Part shown: one piece after another, positions 1-11,384 of the stretch
Layout of the letters: each line of letters opens with the position of its first letter
Position numbering within the stretch: position 1 is the first letter of the stretch
DNA from: Posidonia oceanica
Lineage: Eukaryota; Streptophyta; Magnoliopsida; Alismatales; Posidoniaceae
Length of the DNA: 64,000 bases
Assembly (NCBI GenBank): GCA_037176725.1
Contig: JAZBRS010000050.1
Coordinates: forward strand, 10,062,001 to 10,126,000
Reading direction: 5' to 3'
Program-made: the position numbers and the translations under genes
The notes under the pieces: generated by a model
What the model was told of the DNA's origin: nothing
Seen by the model: only the letters and a program-made list of their open reading frames with translations
Database searches by the model: none

Positions 1-21
1 CTGGCAACTTTAGCATCTTAG

Positions 22-1368
22 CTCTTCCTATCAGAGGATCATGCAGTAGAGGTGTCAGTCACACGTGTAGAGCAGCCTGCACACTGCATGAGCATTGAAG
101 AGGCGGACCCCTCTGATCATCTCCCATGGTACCATGGCATCCAGACCTTCCTGGAGTCTGGCAGATTTCCACCCGATGCTTCAACGGCCGACAAGAAGAC
201 TTTGGCACGTCTGGCGTCAAGATATGTGCTAGGAGCAGGACATCTTTATAGGAGATCCTACAATCAGATGCTCCTTCGCTATGTGGACAAGACAGAAGCC
301 GACACACTGATGCTCCAAGTTCATGCAGGGACATGCGACCCTCATATGAACGGTGTGTTGCTGGCCAAGATGGTCATGCTTCAGGGCTATTTCTGGTCAA
401 CCATGGAAGCAGATTGCTGCCAGTTTGTGCGTAGATGCCACAACTGCCAGATCCATGGGAACTTCATTCATGCTCCCCCACAGCAATTACACAGCATGTC
501 GTCACCATGGCCCTTCTCTACATGGGGAATTGACGTCATCGGGGCTATTCATCCCACAGCCTCCAATGGTCATCGCTTTATCTTGGTAGCAATTGATTAC
601 TTCACCAAGTGGGTGGAGGCGGCCTCGTACAAGAATGTCACGACCGCGGCAACGGAAAAGTTCATCAGGAACAACATCATTGCCCGGTACGGGGTCCCGC
701 ACGCCATCATATCTGATAACGGCAAGAACTTCATATCCCAGAGGATTGAGGACTATCTCCAGAGTTTCAAGATCAAGCACCATAGATCCTCACCTTATCG
801 GCCGCAAATGAATGGCGCAGTTGAGTCAGCCAACAAAAATCTTGTGAAGATCCTGAAGAAAATGGCTGAGGCTCATAAGGACTGGCACGACAAGCTTCCA
901 TATGCCCTTTGGGCGTATAGAATGTCGGTCCGGACATCAACAGGGGCAACTCCATATTCACTTGTATATGGCATGGAGGCTGTTTTGCCCATTGAGGTAG
1001 AGATCCCATCACTCTGGATCCTACAAGAAGCTGAGCTGGAGGAGGCAGAATGGATTGAAGATCGCTGCATCCAGCTGAATCTGATTGACGAGCACAGATT
1101 GCAGGCCATGCATCATGCCCAATGTTATCAGGGGTGCATGGCCAGAGTTTATCAGAAGAAGGTCAGACCTCGACATCTCGCGCCCGGTGACCTGGTCTTG
1201 CGAGCTATCCATCTACCTGACACCCGTGGCAAATTCAGGCCCACTTGGCGCAGCCCTTTCATTGTCAAGCAAATCTTCTCCGGTGGTGCGGTGATCCTTG
1301 AGGACATGGACCAGGTTGAGCAATCAGGACCGGTCAATTCTTGCTACCTCAAGAAGTACTACCAATGA
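22..1368 (+). CDS. Integrase C-terminal part of Tat-lineage pol (partial)
   Basis: The enzyme inserts retrotransposon cDNA into the genome. Counting from the first in-frame residue at base 52, an HHCC zinc finger is visible as H91, H98, C129 and C132. The catalytic triad is D161 (WGIDVIGAI), D222 (ISDNGKNF) and E258 (MNGAVESANK), with the canonical 35 residues between the second D and E. A basic C-terminal region with GKFRPTWRSPF and a YYQ end follows, as in other Tat-lineage integrases. The frame is open from base 22, but a TAG at 19-21 cuts it from the upstream pol, which normally includes an extra RNase H in this lineage. The core looks intact; the stop suggests a dead or recently damaged copy. 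Stop codon at 1,366-1,368. Confidence 0.85.
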   Translation, partial: LFLSEDHAVEVSVTRVEQPAHCMSIEEADPSDHLPWYHGIQTFLESGRFPPDASTADKKTLARLASRYVLGAGHLYRRSYNQMLLRYVDKTEADTLMLQVHAGTCDPHMNGVLLAKMVMLQGYFWSTMEADCCQFVRRCHNCQIHGNFIHAPPQQLHSMSSPWPFSTWGIDVIGAIHPTASNGHRFILVAIDYFTKWVEAASYKNVTTAATEKFIRNNIIARYGVPHAIISDNGKNFISQRIEDYLQSFKIKHHRSSPYRPQMNGAVESANKNLVKILKKMAEAHKDWHDKLPYALWAYRMSVRTSTGATPYSLVYGMEAVLPIEVEIPSLWILQEAELEEAEWIEDRCIQLNLIDEHRLQAMHHAQCYQGCMARVYQKKVRPRHLAPGDLVLRAIHLPDTRGKFRPTWRSPFIVKQIFSGGAVILEDMDQVEQSGPVNSCYLKKYYQ

Positions 1369-3094
1369 CCTGAGGCATGTATCCTTGCCTTGCAGAGTTT
1401 TCTTCTTTTCTGTTTTATTCCATGCATTCATTGCTTCACAGTCATGCATTTGGAAATTGCATTTGTATACATTCTTGGCATTACACACCTTTCTTTTAGT
1501 ATTTCAGCAGCATACAAAATCAACATGCATTTATAGCAGCATTAGTCAAAAAAAAATCAATCATCTCCATTCATGATAAAAAAAAACAAAACAAAACAAA
1601 ACAAAATTCAATCATTCTCATTCATGATAAAAAAGCAAAAGTCATCCCCATTCATACTAATCATGCCCGATGACGAAAATCGGAATAGCTATCCTGCTTT
1701 GGAAAGAATTTGTCCTCCTCAGTTGACACTACCTAGATGTCCTAGTAAGTGAGGGAGCCACCATCCAATAAAAAAGAACAGAGCAAAATGTCCAAACTCC
1801 TCGTAGGACCTATACCTCTAGAGGGAGAGAAAATGATAGGCTGAGAGTGAGAGCGAAAAAAAAAGAGAGAAAAAGAAAAGAAAAGAAAAGATCAAAAAAA
1901 AAACAAAAAAAAAATCAATCAATAAAAGGGCATAAAAAAAGAGGAAGACAGAAGTCGAAGATAGAAGTCAGCTCTAGAGATAGAGGTGAGCAGAATAGCC
2001 CTATCCCTACGACCATCTTGGAGAGGAGTCGGAGCATACGCTTGGAAATCCCACAAATCCTCCTGGGACTAGCCACCCTTGTCTTGCAGCAGCTCCCCAA
2101 CACCAGACTAGCCGTTTTTTACCTCCAAGCTAGGGATAGAGTAAACCTGCAAACCTATGAGGGAGTAAAAAAAAATGAAAATGAAAAATAAAAGAGTAGG
2201 TGTAAGTCCTAGAGAGTTTGGCATGGAGCTTTGTTTCTCACCACACCACCCGACACACCACCCTCCAAGACACCGTCCATTCAGAGAGCCACCTACAGTC
2301 TAGGAGTCCAGGTAGAGTCTCGTGAGTTGAGGACTACTCTTTCCTATATAGCAGGCATTCCTAGCATTCTAAATGCTGAAGGCAACAAAAATTGCATAAG
2401 TCATGCATAAAGAAAAAAAACAAAAACAAAAAGTTTGCATACATCATGCATCTACAACAAAAATTTGCATAAATAATGCATCTACAACAAAAATTGCATA
2501 AGTCATGCATAAAGAAAAAAAACAGTTGCATAAATCATACATCTTCAACAGAATTGCATAAGTCATGCATATTCAACACAATAAATCAATCATGCATCAA
2601 ATTTTGCATAAATCGTGCATACATCAATCACTTCTCTACTCTCCCTTTCGACTTTGCAAGGCATAGAACAGTTCTCGACCAGAGGCAGGTCAGCTATTTT
2701 CTGGATGAACTAGTTGGGACAGTGCTTCCACCAGGGGCGTCTCTCCTTGGTCTTATCCTCCTTTCCGGGCTAGCAGTCCTAACTGCCCGGATGACATCCG
2801 TCAAAGTGTCTAGAGATCCGATCGGCAAGCACGATAGTCTTGTCTGGAGTTTCCTTCTCCGGGCTGGTATCCCTAACTACTCGTTTGACATCCATTATAT
2901 TGTCCAAATTTCCAGCAGACGAGTTTGATGACTTGTCGCCACTCTACTTGACCGATAGACTCGCTGGTTTGTCATTTTTTCCTTGATACCAAGGGCATCT
3001 GTATCGTCCATTGGTATCGTCTTATCTTGTGCCTCGGGCTGACACCCCAAACTGTCAACGGGTTTTGGTATTCCCGTTATCAATTCTATTCTAG
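1369..3094 (+). other. Long A-rich 3' region of the Tat-lineage element
   Basis: No conserved coding region. It contains oligo-A and AAAAC-type simple repeats near 1,550-1,640 and 1,850-1,930, followed by moderately GC-balanced DNA. A lysine-rich open frame at 1,847-2,191 follows from the A-rich composition and is not supported as a gene. Confidence 0.5.
2385..2640. repeat. Degenerate tandem repeat around a TTGCATAAGTCATGCAT motif
   Basis: About eight degenerate units of roughly 25-32 bp contain TTGCATAA followed by CATGCAT and an A-rich spacer. They lie inside the 3' region of the Tat-lineage element, where variable tandem repeats are expected. Confidence 0.6.
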
Positions 3095-3960
3095 TCGATA
3101 AGTCCGAAACTTATCGCATCATCCTCTTTTGCGGTCGATAAGTCAGAAACTTATCTATCTCCTTTATGACTGATAAGTCCGAAACTTATCTATTCTCTTT
3201 TCCGACTGATAAGTCTGAAACTTATCCATTCTCTTTTTCGGGTAATAAGTCCGAAACTTATCTATTCGGGTTAATAAGTCCGAAACTTATCTATTCTCTT
3301 TTCCGGCTGATAAGTCCGAAACTTATCCATTCTCTTTTTCGGGTAATAAGTCCGAAACTTATCTATTCCGGCTGATAAGTTTGAAACTTATCTATTCTCT
3401 TTTCCGGCTGATAAGTCCGAAACTTATCCATTCTCTTTTTCGGGTGATAAGTTCGAAACTTATCTATTCCAGCTGATAAGTCCGAAACTTATCTATTCTC
3501 TTTTCCGGCTGATAAGTCCGAAACATATCTATTCTCTTTTCCGGCTGATAAGTCCGAAACTTATCCATTCTCTTTTTCGGGTGATAAGTCTGAAACTTAT
3601 CTATTCCGGCTGATAAGTTCAAAACTTATCTATTCTCTTTTCCGGCTGATAAGTCCAAAACTTATCCATTCTCTTTTTCAGGTGATAAGTCCGAAACTTA
3701 TTTATTTTGGCTGATAAGTCTGAAACTTATCTATTCTCTTTTCCGGCTGATAAGTCCGAAACTTATCCATTCTCTTTTTCGGGTGATAAGTTTGAAACTT
3801 ATTTATCCCGGCTCATAAGTCCGAAACTTATCTATTTTCTTTTCCAGCTGATAAGTCTGAAACTTATCTATTCCTTTGTTCCGGTTGATAAGTCCGAAAC
3901 TTATCTATTCCCTTTTCCGACTGATAAATCTGAAACTTATTTATTCTCTTTTCCAGCAGT
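3095..3960. repeat. Tandem array of about 25 short hairpins (GATAAGT-N5-ACTTATC)
   Basis: Each unit contains the 19-bp near-palindrome GATAAGTCCGAAACTTATC: 7-bp complementary arms around a 5-base loop. I count about 25 copies. Spacers are of two kinds, about 17 bp (TATTCTCTTTTCCGGCT or a CATTCTCTTTTTCGGG form) and about 10 bp, giving units of roughly 36 and 29 bp that alternate in a higher-order pattern of about 100 bp. Some units carry one mismatch in an arm (AATAAGT, or ACATATC near 3,525). The units read through as peptide repeats such as DKSETYLFSFP because 36 is a multiple of three; I do not regard this as coding. Confidence 0.9.
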
Positions 3961-4080
3961 TAACGAGTTTGACTTAGGAGATCAAGCGTCTTCATGCTTC
4001 TGCCTCTCAGGTTTATTTATTTTTGCTGCTTAAAGATTTATTCGTAATCTAGCACTAACTACTTGTTTCTGCTCTTACGG

Positions 4081-4451
4081 CCCTCCACTAGTTCTGCTCC
4101 TTCAGATCATTCAATGGAGATTTCCTGTCTTCAGGAGAAGGTATATATATATGCCTTTTATATTCTACTTTTTATTCAAACTTTGACACAAATGTTTACT
4201 GTTTGCAAATCACTTATCTGGAGTAGGAGTTGAGGGAACGAGCCAGCGATTTCATTGTTGCCAGCTCAGTGGAGAGGCTCAACGGTTTAGAGGGGACGAT
4301 CGCTACCCAAACCTCTCATATTCAGAAGCTGGAGGTGCAGGTACAGATGGCCATGGATGACCTAGGGGCAACTCGTCAGCTTGTTGAGGAGCGTCTTCGC
4401 TCTTTAGAGGAGAGGGATGCAGATATTGTCAGGTTGTCAGAGCAGAGGTAG
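4081..4451 (+). CDS. Possible two-exon coiled-coil frame of unknown function
   Basis: A frame ending CLQEK stops at a consensus donor (4,141). An 86-bp intron ends in TAG at 4,226, and the frame continues in phase as ELRERASDF to a stop at 4,449-4,451. The second exon is rich in L, E and R with heptad-like spacing (about 70 residues), so it probably forms a coiled coil. Related residues (LAVEVVKLRR) continue after the stop, suggesting a longer ancestral frame. It lies downstream of the hairpin array. Tat/Ogre-type elements can carry extra ORFs, so it may belong to the element; it could also be a captured gene piece. I recognise no family. Confidence 0.4.
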
Positions 4452-5214
4452 GCCCCTTCACTAGCTGATTTAGCCGTTGAGGTTGTTAAGTTGAGGAGGT
4501 AGTTGGTGGCTATGGATATGTGGATTTGGAGGTGTAATAATGTTAACGCTTCCACGTTCGTCAACAACATTTGTGATCACCACTCGTCGATTTGCTATGC
4601 CGACTGACAAAACGCCTTTGGGGCGATGTGGATGTTGATATGATGTGGATTCTCGGTTTATTTAATCAATGGTAGGATGTCATCCAGCGGCGTCCTCATG
4701 TTACGTAATGTATTCCTTCCTTCAAAATAAACAAAAGATCTAGATTAGACTATGCGTGTAGTAAATAATCCATGGATGAGAGTACATAATATAAACAAAT
4801 GTAAATAATACTAACTGGCGGTGGTTCCCCTCATGCATATGCAATGATCTATCTAAGGAATGCAACAATGCTACAAATAAGAAAACGAGAATGTATACTC
4901 CCTTCACCCCTGATGCTATATGACGTGAGATGAGGAAGCAGAGGCGTGGACGGAATTCTGAAAGTGTATCTCTCTCGGAACAAACATAATCTCTCTGGAT
5001 CTCGATTTTCTTATAGAGATTTGACAGTATGTGCCTATGGATCTCTCAGAATCTCGCTTCCGACCTCCGTCGCTCTCAAAATACTTTCTAGGATCTCTAA
5101 TGTACCTCCTAGAATCTCTAATCTCTCTATTTTTGGCCTCTTTTGAAATATTTTCTTTTCTCCCCCTTTTTTCCTCCTCCAAAAAAAAATCCCCTTAACT
5201 CTAGGTCTAGAGGT

Positions 5215-5225
5215 GTTTATATAGG
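5215..5225 (-). promoter_or_regulatory. Candidate TATA box on the minus strand
   Basis: On the minus strand CCTATATAAAC is followed by a purine-rich leader running to about 4,900, the arrangement of an LTR or gene promoter. No downstream coding region is recognised. Confidence 0.3.
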
Positions 5226-6800
5226 ATTTCCAAGTGTCATATCTCATTGGAATATATGTAAATTTAACTTAAATTTAAATTTAAACCTAGATTTAATTTT
5301 AAATAATTTAAAATAGGATATTTTACATTGTCACCGCTTTAATAAGCGACCACCTTAGATATTCTCGGGATTTTTGTTTCCTTAACGCAGAAAATCTATT
5401 AAAAAATAATGGTTTTAAGGCTATCACTTGTGACACAGGCAACGACTTTTAAACTTCAAATTATTTAGAATTTAATTTCCAAACTAATGTATTACAAACT
5501 TAAAAACCGTTTAGGGCTTAATAGCCATTTTTAAAATTTTCTCCGTAATGAAAATTTATTTATAATGAATTTTTATTTTAAATCGAAGCTTACTCATTAA
5601 GCAACCTAAATTTAAAATAAATCTCTTCTATTATTTTGTTGAGGAGGTTATTTGGTTTTGTGGATATTCTGGAATTGATTTAAATTTGTAACTACTTAGA
5701 TATTTTGGATTATCTTCACATTTTAATATTATTTTAATTTAGATATAGCTATAATATTTAAAAAGGTGATAACTAAATTAAAATCACAATTTTTATCTCA
5801 ATAAAATCTGAAATAATAATATATTATTTCAAAGTAGATGTTAGTAACTTTCTAGAATTTTCCTCCATTAGATTCTATTTTTAATACGTTATAGATATTT
5901 TCTTAAAAGATCATGCCTTTAAAATTAATATTATTTACTATCTTAATTTTCTTTTTTTTAATATTATTCTATAAACTTCTTAATTGAAGGTAATATCTAA
6001 AGCTAACCATTTTTATATTTTTAGGATTTTTTTCTAAATTAATTTATTAGGTTGTTCTCTTTTAAAATAGATGACATTATACTTAATTGCTAGGAAAATT
6101 AAAGTATCATCTTAAAATAAGTCAAACCACAGTAGTGACATCATAGGATATTTATTTTTGACATTTTTGTGTTTATACTCCTGAAAATATTAAGCACATA
6201 TTTTAAAGTTCATTAGGATATTCTTAAATTTAGTAGAAATATTAATTATTATCGGAATAAATATTAAATCATTTAGAAAAATCCTAGATAATATATTATA
6301 GGCTAGGATGACCTAAAATTTCATGGAAAACCTCTAGGTTGATCGGCGCCTGTAATAGTGGCGACGACTATTGTTGCCACTAAGAGAGGCTACAACATTT
6401 GTCACCTGTGAAATAGGCTACAATTGGGTTTTTTTTTGCAATTTTTTCCTAGTTACTACATTAATTCAAAGAGATGTATTAAATGTCCAGAATAATCTCA
6501 AAAATTCCATAAAATGATAAAAGCATTAAGATACTCAAACTTACCACTAATTTGAGCTGAACGAGAGTGTTAACTTTGCCACAGCTAGTACACTTGTATT
6601 AAGTAATGTTTTTAAAGAGATTATGAAAAATATGGAGTTTATGTTAAATATCCTTAGTTATGTGATTTTGGACGTCTCAAAGTTTCCTATCCTTAATTAA
6701 TTTCGGAAATGCGAAAATAGAATATCTACAAATATCCCTCACTGAAGTTGATTTTGGAATAAGATTGGCTCCAAGGTATGAATGATATCCTATTGAGCTT
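5226..6800. other. AT-rich intergenic DNA, no gene seen
   Basis: Strongly AT-rich with stops in all frames. A short motif built around GGCGACGACTATTGTTGCCA near 6,358, and a related CGACCACC/GGCAACGAC pair near 5,347-5,450, look like decayed subterminal repeats of a DNA transposon. I cannot define ends. Confidence 0.4.
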
Positions 6801-6839
6801 TTCCTGAAATGGGAAGTTCGCTTTCAAACAGTGAACCAC

Positions 6840-7010
6840 TAGGGACGAAAGAAGTGGAAAATACCTTTTGGGAGATTGTCGCACAGCCAAAAGGTGGAAC
6901 CTACTTGGTTTCAAGAATTTATCACATAGCCAAGTCGTGGGAAGGTGAATACATTTGGTTTTGGGACATTATCACACAGTCAAATGGTTCGATTAAAGTG
7001 TTGTCATATT
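6840..7010. repeat. About three degenerate tandem units of 55-60 bp
   Basis: The pattern TGG(TTTT/TTTC)..A(C/T)ATT(A/G)TC(A/G)CACAG(C/T)CAA recurs at about 6,868, 6,910 and 6,965. No gene is apparent. Confidence 0.45.
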
Positions 7011-7429
7011 GAAAACTCAAACATAAAGGGGTCAAGTCAGTTTCAGAGCTATATGTTACAGCCAGTGTCAAGACCATATCAATCATGTAGAGATAACTTC
7101 AATGGAGTAGAAACTAAGATGGAATAATGGTGATCGTGGAAAATTACCCTATCGCCGATCAAAAGATAAAATTCATGGCATCCTAATTGAGAGCTTACTC
7201 AGATTAGAAATACGAAAAGATAGGTAAGATTTGAACTGGTTTTAGGAGAATCACATATTCTAAGGGTTTTTAACACTCTTAAAGAACATTGTTCCGTCCA
7301 CACTCTCGCTTCCATTGATATGAGACATAGTCCAGAAGAATTAACTGACAACACATAGGAACAATTAAATTAACCCAAAGAACAACTACAAAATAGAGAA
7401 GAATAACTAGTTGGTAAATCACTTGAGTT

Positions 7430-7850
7430 GAGAAAATTTGTCATGTAACATGAACAGTGCATAAGATACTACTTTTCACTAAAGAACAACTGGGGGAAAA
7501 TCTAAGAACAACTATATAGAGCGTAAGAACAACTTGTTTGTAAATTACCTTAGATGAGAAAATTTTCCATTTAAAAGTGAGCAATGCATAAGAATAACTA
7601 CTTTTCCGTAAAAAACAACTGGAAGAAAATCCAAGAACAACTTATTTGTAATCACCTTAATTGAGAGATTTTCCCATGTAAACATATATATTGTAAAGAA
7701 GAATAACTAATTTTGGACTAAGCATACACCACATCACCACACCATATCAACTTAGTGTCATATTTCCATACATGCTAACCAATGTTTAATAATGACTACT
7801 TTCACTCAATGAATAACTACTTCTAGTCAATGAACATAACATTTGAATTC
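7430..7850 (+). repeat. Left inverted arm with roughly 120-bp internal units
   Basis: Units begin near 7,434, 7,553 and 7,669. Each contains a GAGAAAATTT-like core followed by CATGTAA or CATTTAA and an AAGAACAACT motif. Confidence 0.55.
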
Positions 7851-8785
7851 TTCCCCCTCTTTCTAGCAGTTTCGACCTATTGTAGAAGGATAATTTAAGA
7901 TTAATATACACATATCACAAGGATTTCTCATACACATATTAAGATTAATACTAGTGTTAATATCTAACTGACATAAAATTCAAGAACAACTATATAGAAC
8001 ATAAGTCAACAATGTATAAGAATAACTATTTTCGACAAAGGATAATTGGGGGGAAAAGCTACATCCAATCAGGTAGTCTTTTATGTGTCCAAATCTTGTT
8101 TTTTGCAAAAAAATGAAGTTTAAAAATACATATATTGTTGAAATGACTTTGGAACAATAAGTTTTACATTTTACTTTCTCTGTGACCTGGCCAAGTAAGT
8201 GAAGTAAAATAACCTTCTTTATATACCAAGGTTGAATCTCGATTGACTCGTGTGAATACATAAGTATAACATCTTAACAACATCTAAATTATCAACTAAA
8301 GGCTTATTACAGCTGAGATCAATCCTAAACACGACACACCATTAGGTTGCTATATTTCATTTATTAGGTTGTGTTTGATTTATATTCTGACACTCAGATG
8401 ATAGAAATTATAACAAGAATCTAAACCAAATAAGAAAACAAAATCAATCTATCTATAAAAGCTGATATAGCTATAAATTTGTTAGAAGCTAAAAATTGAG
8501 ATATGTAAACTTTTGATTAGAAGTTAGATTCTATGAAAAAATTATAAATCAAAATCTAGATCACACACAATCATAAAAATTATTTAGTCACTCAACTAAC
8601 TTTTGTTGAAAACTGTTCAAAAGGAGAGAATACTTTTTATGCGATGTTGACAATGTGACAAAAGATGGGATCATCAATCGATCAGAATGGGAAGAACAAA
8701 GCACAACATAATAATCATAAATAAATCTAAAGATAAGTTCAGTAGTTCACCGTTGTTATTTCTCTAGTAGAACCTTTGAAGACTA

Positions 8786-9408
8786 TGAGGGCGTTTGGTT
8801 TGACTTTTGTCCTTTAGATTTTGGTAAGAACATGTTTTGACCCAAAAGTCGAACCAAACATAATCTAAATCACCAGCCTTTGTCAAAACACCAGTGATTG
8901 AAACATTTGTAAAAATCCATAAACGAATCCAATCGCAAAAGCTAAAGGAAGTGAACTTCATGTCAGCGATTGAAACATTTTTCCCATATTATCCTCACTA
9001 GAATAATTTTATTTTAAGAAAAACTGATATTTACAAGTTGTGCCATCGTTGCTGGCTGTCGGCCACTATAGTCGATTGTCGACTAACTCCAGCTGACGGT
9101 AGTCATCGGCAAACTCCGATCGATTGCGGTTGTTGGCCACCTTTGGCCAACGACGATTGCTGACTAACTTTAGCCACCTTCGGCCAACGACGATTGGTGG
9201 TCGACATCCACCAATGTTGCCAAAAAATGAAAATGATATTTTCGTATTTTAACTAATTATTAAGTACCAAGAAGCTGAGTGAAAAGCTAAAATACCAAAT
9301 GAGATTATGATATGTGAGAATCTACCTATAAAATCTCAATTTAAAAGTTTTTTTAGAAAATCTTGATTTCTAAGAAGTTCTAACCTATAAAAGCCGAACC
9401 AAATGCCT
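8786..9408. mobile_element. PIF/Harbinger-type MITE (623 bp)
   Basis: The left end TGAGGGCGTTTGGTTTG is matched in inverted orientation by the right end, which reads AGGCATTTGGTTCGGC on the minus strand. The element is flanked by the 3-bp direct repeat CTA (8,783-8,785 and 9,409-9,411). Inside, at about 9,120-9,200, the motif CGGCCAACGACGATTG and its variants recur. It has no coding capacity, so it would need a transposase in trans. Confidence 0.6.
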
Positions 9409-9411
9409 CTA

Positions 9412-10320
9412 GAAGATGATGTTGCTGAGGCAAGGGAAGAATAATAAGAAAGTGAATATGGAATGGAAATGGAAATGGAAAAAAGGAGAGAGCAAGGAAA
9501 ATAACTTTTTATCGTAGAAGAAGAAGTAGAAGGTAGAAATAGAAGAGTAAGAACTGAAGTGAAAATTGGATTTTACATTTGAAATTTACTCGCATCATTA
9601 TTTTTTTGTTTTTATTTCTACTGTAGCTTGTGAACGATAGAGACGTTTTTTTATGGTGGTTTGCCGTGGGGTGAGTTTTGGCAACTGTGGCACACTCATG
9701 GATTTTAATGTAAGCCTTATTAAAATTATGTTTGGATTGCGAAAAAAAAAAAAAAAAATTATGTTTGAGAGTTGGGTCTGTCTACGTACCATCGAACGGA
9801 CCACTTGAGCAATGGCCTTAAATGTCCATTGAAGGCTCCCAATCTCCGTCTCCAATAGTTTTAATTAGCTAGTGTTCTCAACGAAGAATGGGACACTGTG
9901 ACATCTTTCTATTGGACTAATAAGATGTGGTTCTAAGATACGTAATGGGTATCAACGCACAAATGCTCTATTTATTTGGTTATAAGATGTGGTTTGGACC
10001 AAGTTTCCCAATATATACTATGCACCCATCACATCACTAGATCTGCGATTGTTTTTTAGTGAAACTAGATTTGAGATGGGAATACAACAAACATGTGGTT
10101 TGGATTGAATTATTAGTTTACATTAATTAATGGAGAGTTAATGAGCGTTCCCTTGGTTGTGAGGGAATGAAAGGGAAAATAGTGAGGAAGCTGGAAACTA
10201 AGACTGGTTTTTAATGTAAGTTGAAACTAATTCAGTGACAAATCGTGGCAGCTTCTACGAGTCTCCTTCTTTCCCATTCATGAACAACCAAGATTTAGAA
10301 ATATCTAAGTTGTTGTCATT
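9412..10320. other. AT-rich DNA without a recognisable gene
   Basis: Contains an 18-base A tract near 9,740-9,757 and AT-rich sequence, with no coherent exons. A GTTCCCTTGGTTGTGAGGG stretch near 10,146 resembles a MITE end, but I find no partner. Confidence 0.4.
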
Positions 10321-10327
10321 GCATGTG

Positions 10328-10390
10328 TGTGTGTGTCTCTCTCTCTATCTATCTATCTATCTATTTCTCTCTATATATATATATATATTC
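10328..10390. repeat. Compound microsatellite (GT)n-(CT)n-(ATCT)n-(TA)n
   Basis: Successive simple-repeat blocks run TGTGTG, CTCTCT, ATCTATCT and TATATA. Peptides read across it reflect composition only. Confidence 0.85.
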
Positions 10391-10619
10391 GTTTCCAACG
10401 ATCATTATTATTTATTTTAAAAAATTGTGATGTGCTTGTGTGTGGAGTTAATTATGATTTTCTTATGGGAAAATTAATTCAAGATCCTAAGTGGGTTTCC
10501 TCTTTGAGTATAAGTTCTTTGAATTTACAAACTTATATTTAGATATCAAGATATGATCTTGTATACCAGTAGATCCTATCATGTAAAGGATTTTAATTTT
10601 AACTTTTTTATATCCTTAT

Positions 10620-11345
10620 TGTTCCCTTCCACATACTTTCTCCTTTCTTCTCTTCCCTACCTTCTCGTTGGAGACCCATGATCTCCCTCTCCTCTCACTT
10701 CTCTTCTTCTTATCTCCTCTTCCCTATCATCAACCCATTTTGCCATCATCCCCACTCGAAACACCTCTCAGGAATCCACCTTTGCCGTTGCCAAAACTCA
10801 CCTCTTCATCGGAATCCAACTCTGTGGCTGCCAAAACTCTCCTATTAGGAGTCCACCTCTGTCGTTGTCGAAACTCACTTATCAAGAATCCACCTCCGTT
10901 GCCATCGAAACCCACTTTCCTTGTGTTGTAAGAACTCTGTCAAACCCACCTTCGTCTGGTAAGATTTCCTCTTCTTGCATGTGGTTTTTCTTTCTTTCTT
11001 TTTATTTTCTTGTGATGTTGATATTGAGGTGTCTGAGGTCGCATTCTTGTTAATCAAATCTAATGAAGAAGAAACAAGCCACAAGTGGTCCACCACGATC
11101 TACGAGGTTCAATCCTTGAGGTGCTCCTTCCCGAAGACAATGCCAATGAGTGAGAAAAAGAAGATAAAAACGAATGTGCGTAATACGACACTGTCTAAAA
11201 AGTTGAAGTTTGAGGAGAGTTCCAAGTATATAAGTCAAATAATAACACTTGTAATGTTAACATGTGTAAGACAAATGCTCGTAATATGTATATGTTAATC
11301 TTAAATTATATTTGTATGATAGGTCGAGGATGCTGGAAAGACAAA
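10620..11345 (+). other. Possible fragment of a MULE-borne gene start
   Basis: A pyrimidine-rich leader-like stretch (10,620-10,760) is followed by short open pieces. The frame from 11,065 reads KKKQATSGPPRSTRF, and 11,322-11,380 gives another lysine-rich piece. Basic N-terminal exons of this kind occur in genes carried by Ulp1-bearing MULEs, and a similar basic first exon occurs at 28,802 in this window. Stops interrupt it. The link is inference. Confidence 0.3.
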
Positions 11346-11384
11346 GAAGAAGAAAATAGATAAAGGCAAATCTCCAATGGTATA

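Larger units (their letters stand above)
1..4600 (+). mobile_element. 3' part of a Tat-lineage Ty3/gypsy retrotransposon
   Basis: The window opens inside the pol gene of an LTR retrotransposon. Integrase ends at 1,368 and is followed by a very long non-coding 3' region with A-rich DNA, short tandem repeats and a hairpin array at 3,095-3,960. A long 3' region with tandem repeats between pol and the 3' LTR is characteristic of the Tat/Ogre/Retand lineage, and the integrase motifs agree. I find no 3' LTR: the usual LTR start of this lineage (TGTAGACACC) is absent downstream, so the element is probably truncated on the right. The right limit is approximate. The upstream pol domains lie outside the window. 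Confidence 0.75.

Noticed and set aside
1847..2191. 114-residue lysine-rich protein
   Set aside because: Follows from A-rich simple sequence in a retroelement 3' region.
3095..3960. CRISPR-like array of regularly spaced palindromic repeats
   Set aside because: Spacers are themselves repeated and only two types occur; the context is a plant retrotransposon with no cas genes.
3166..4033. Open frames with DKSETYLFSFP-type peptide repeats
   Set aside because: They are read-through of the 36-bp hairpin units, broken at 29-bp units; no start or domain support.
4916..5247. Arg/Glu-rich minus-strand frames
   Set aside because: Purine-rich leader downstream of a TATA-like box; low complexity and no domain.
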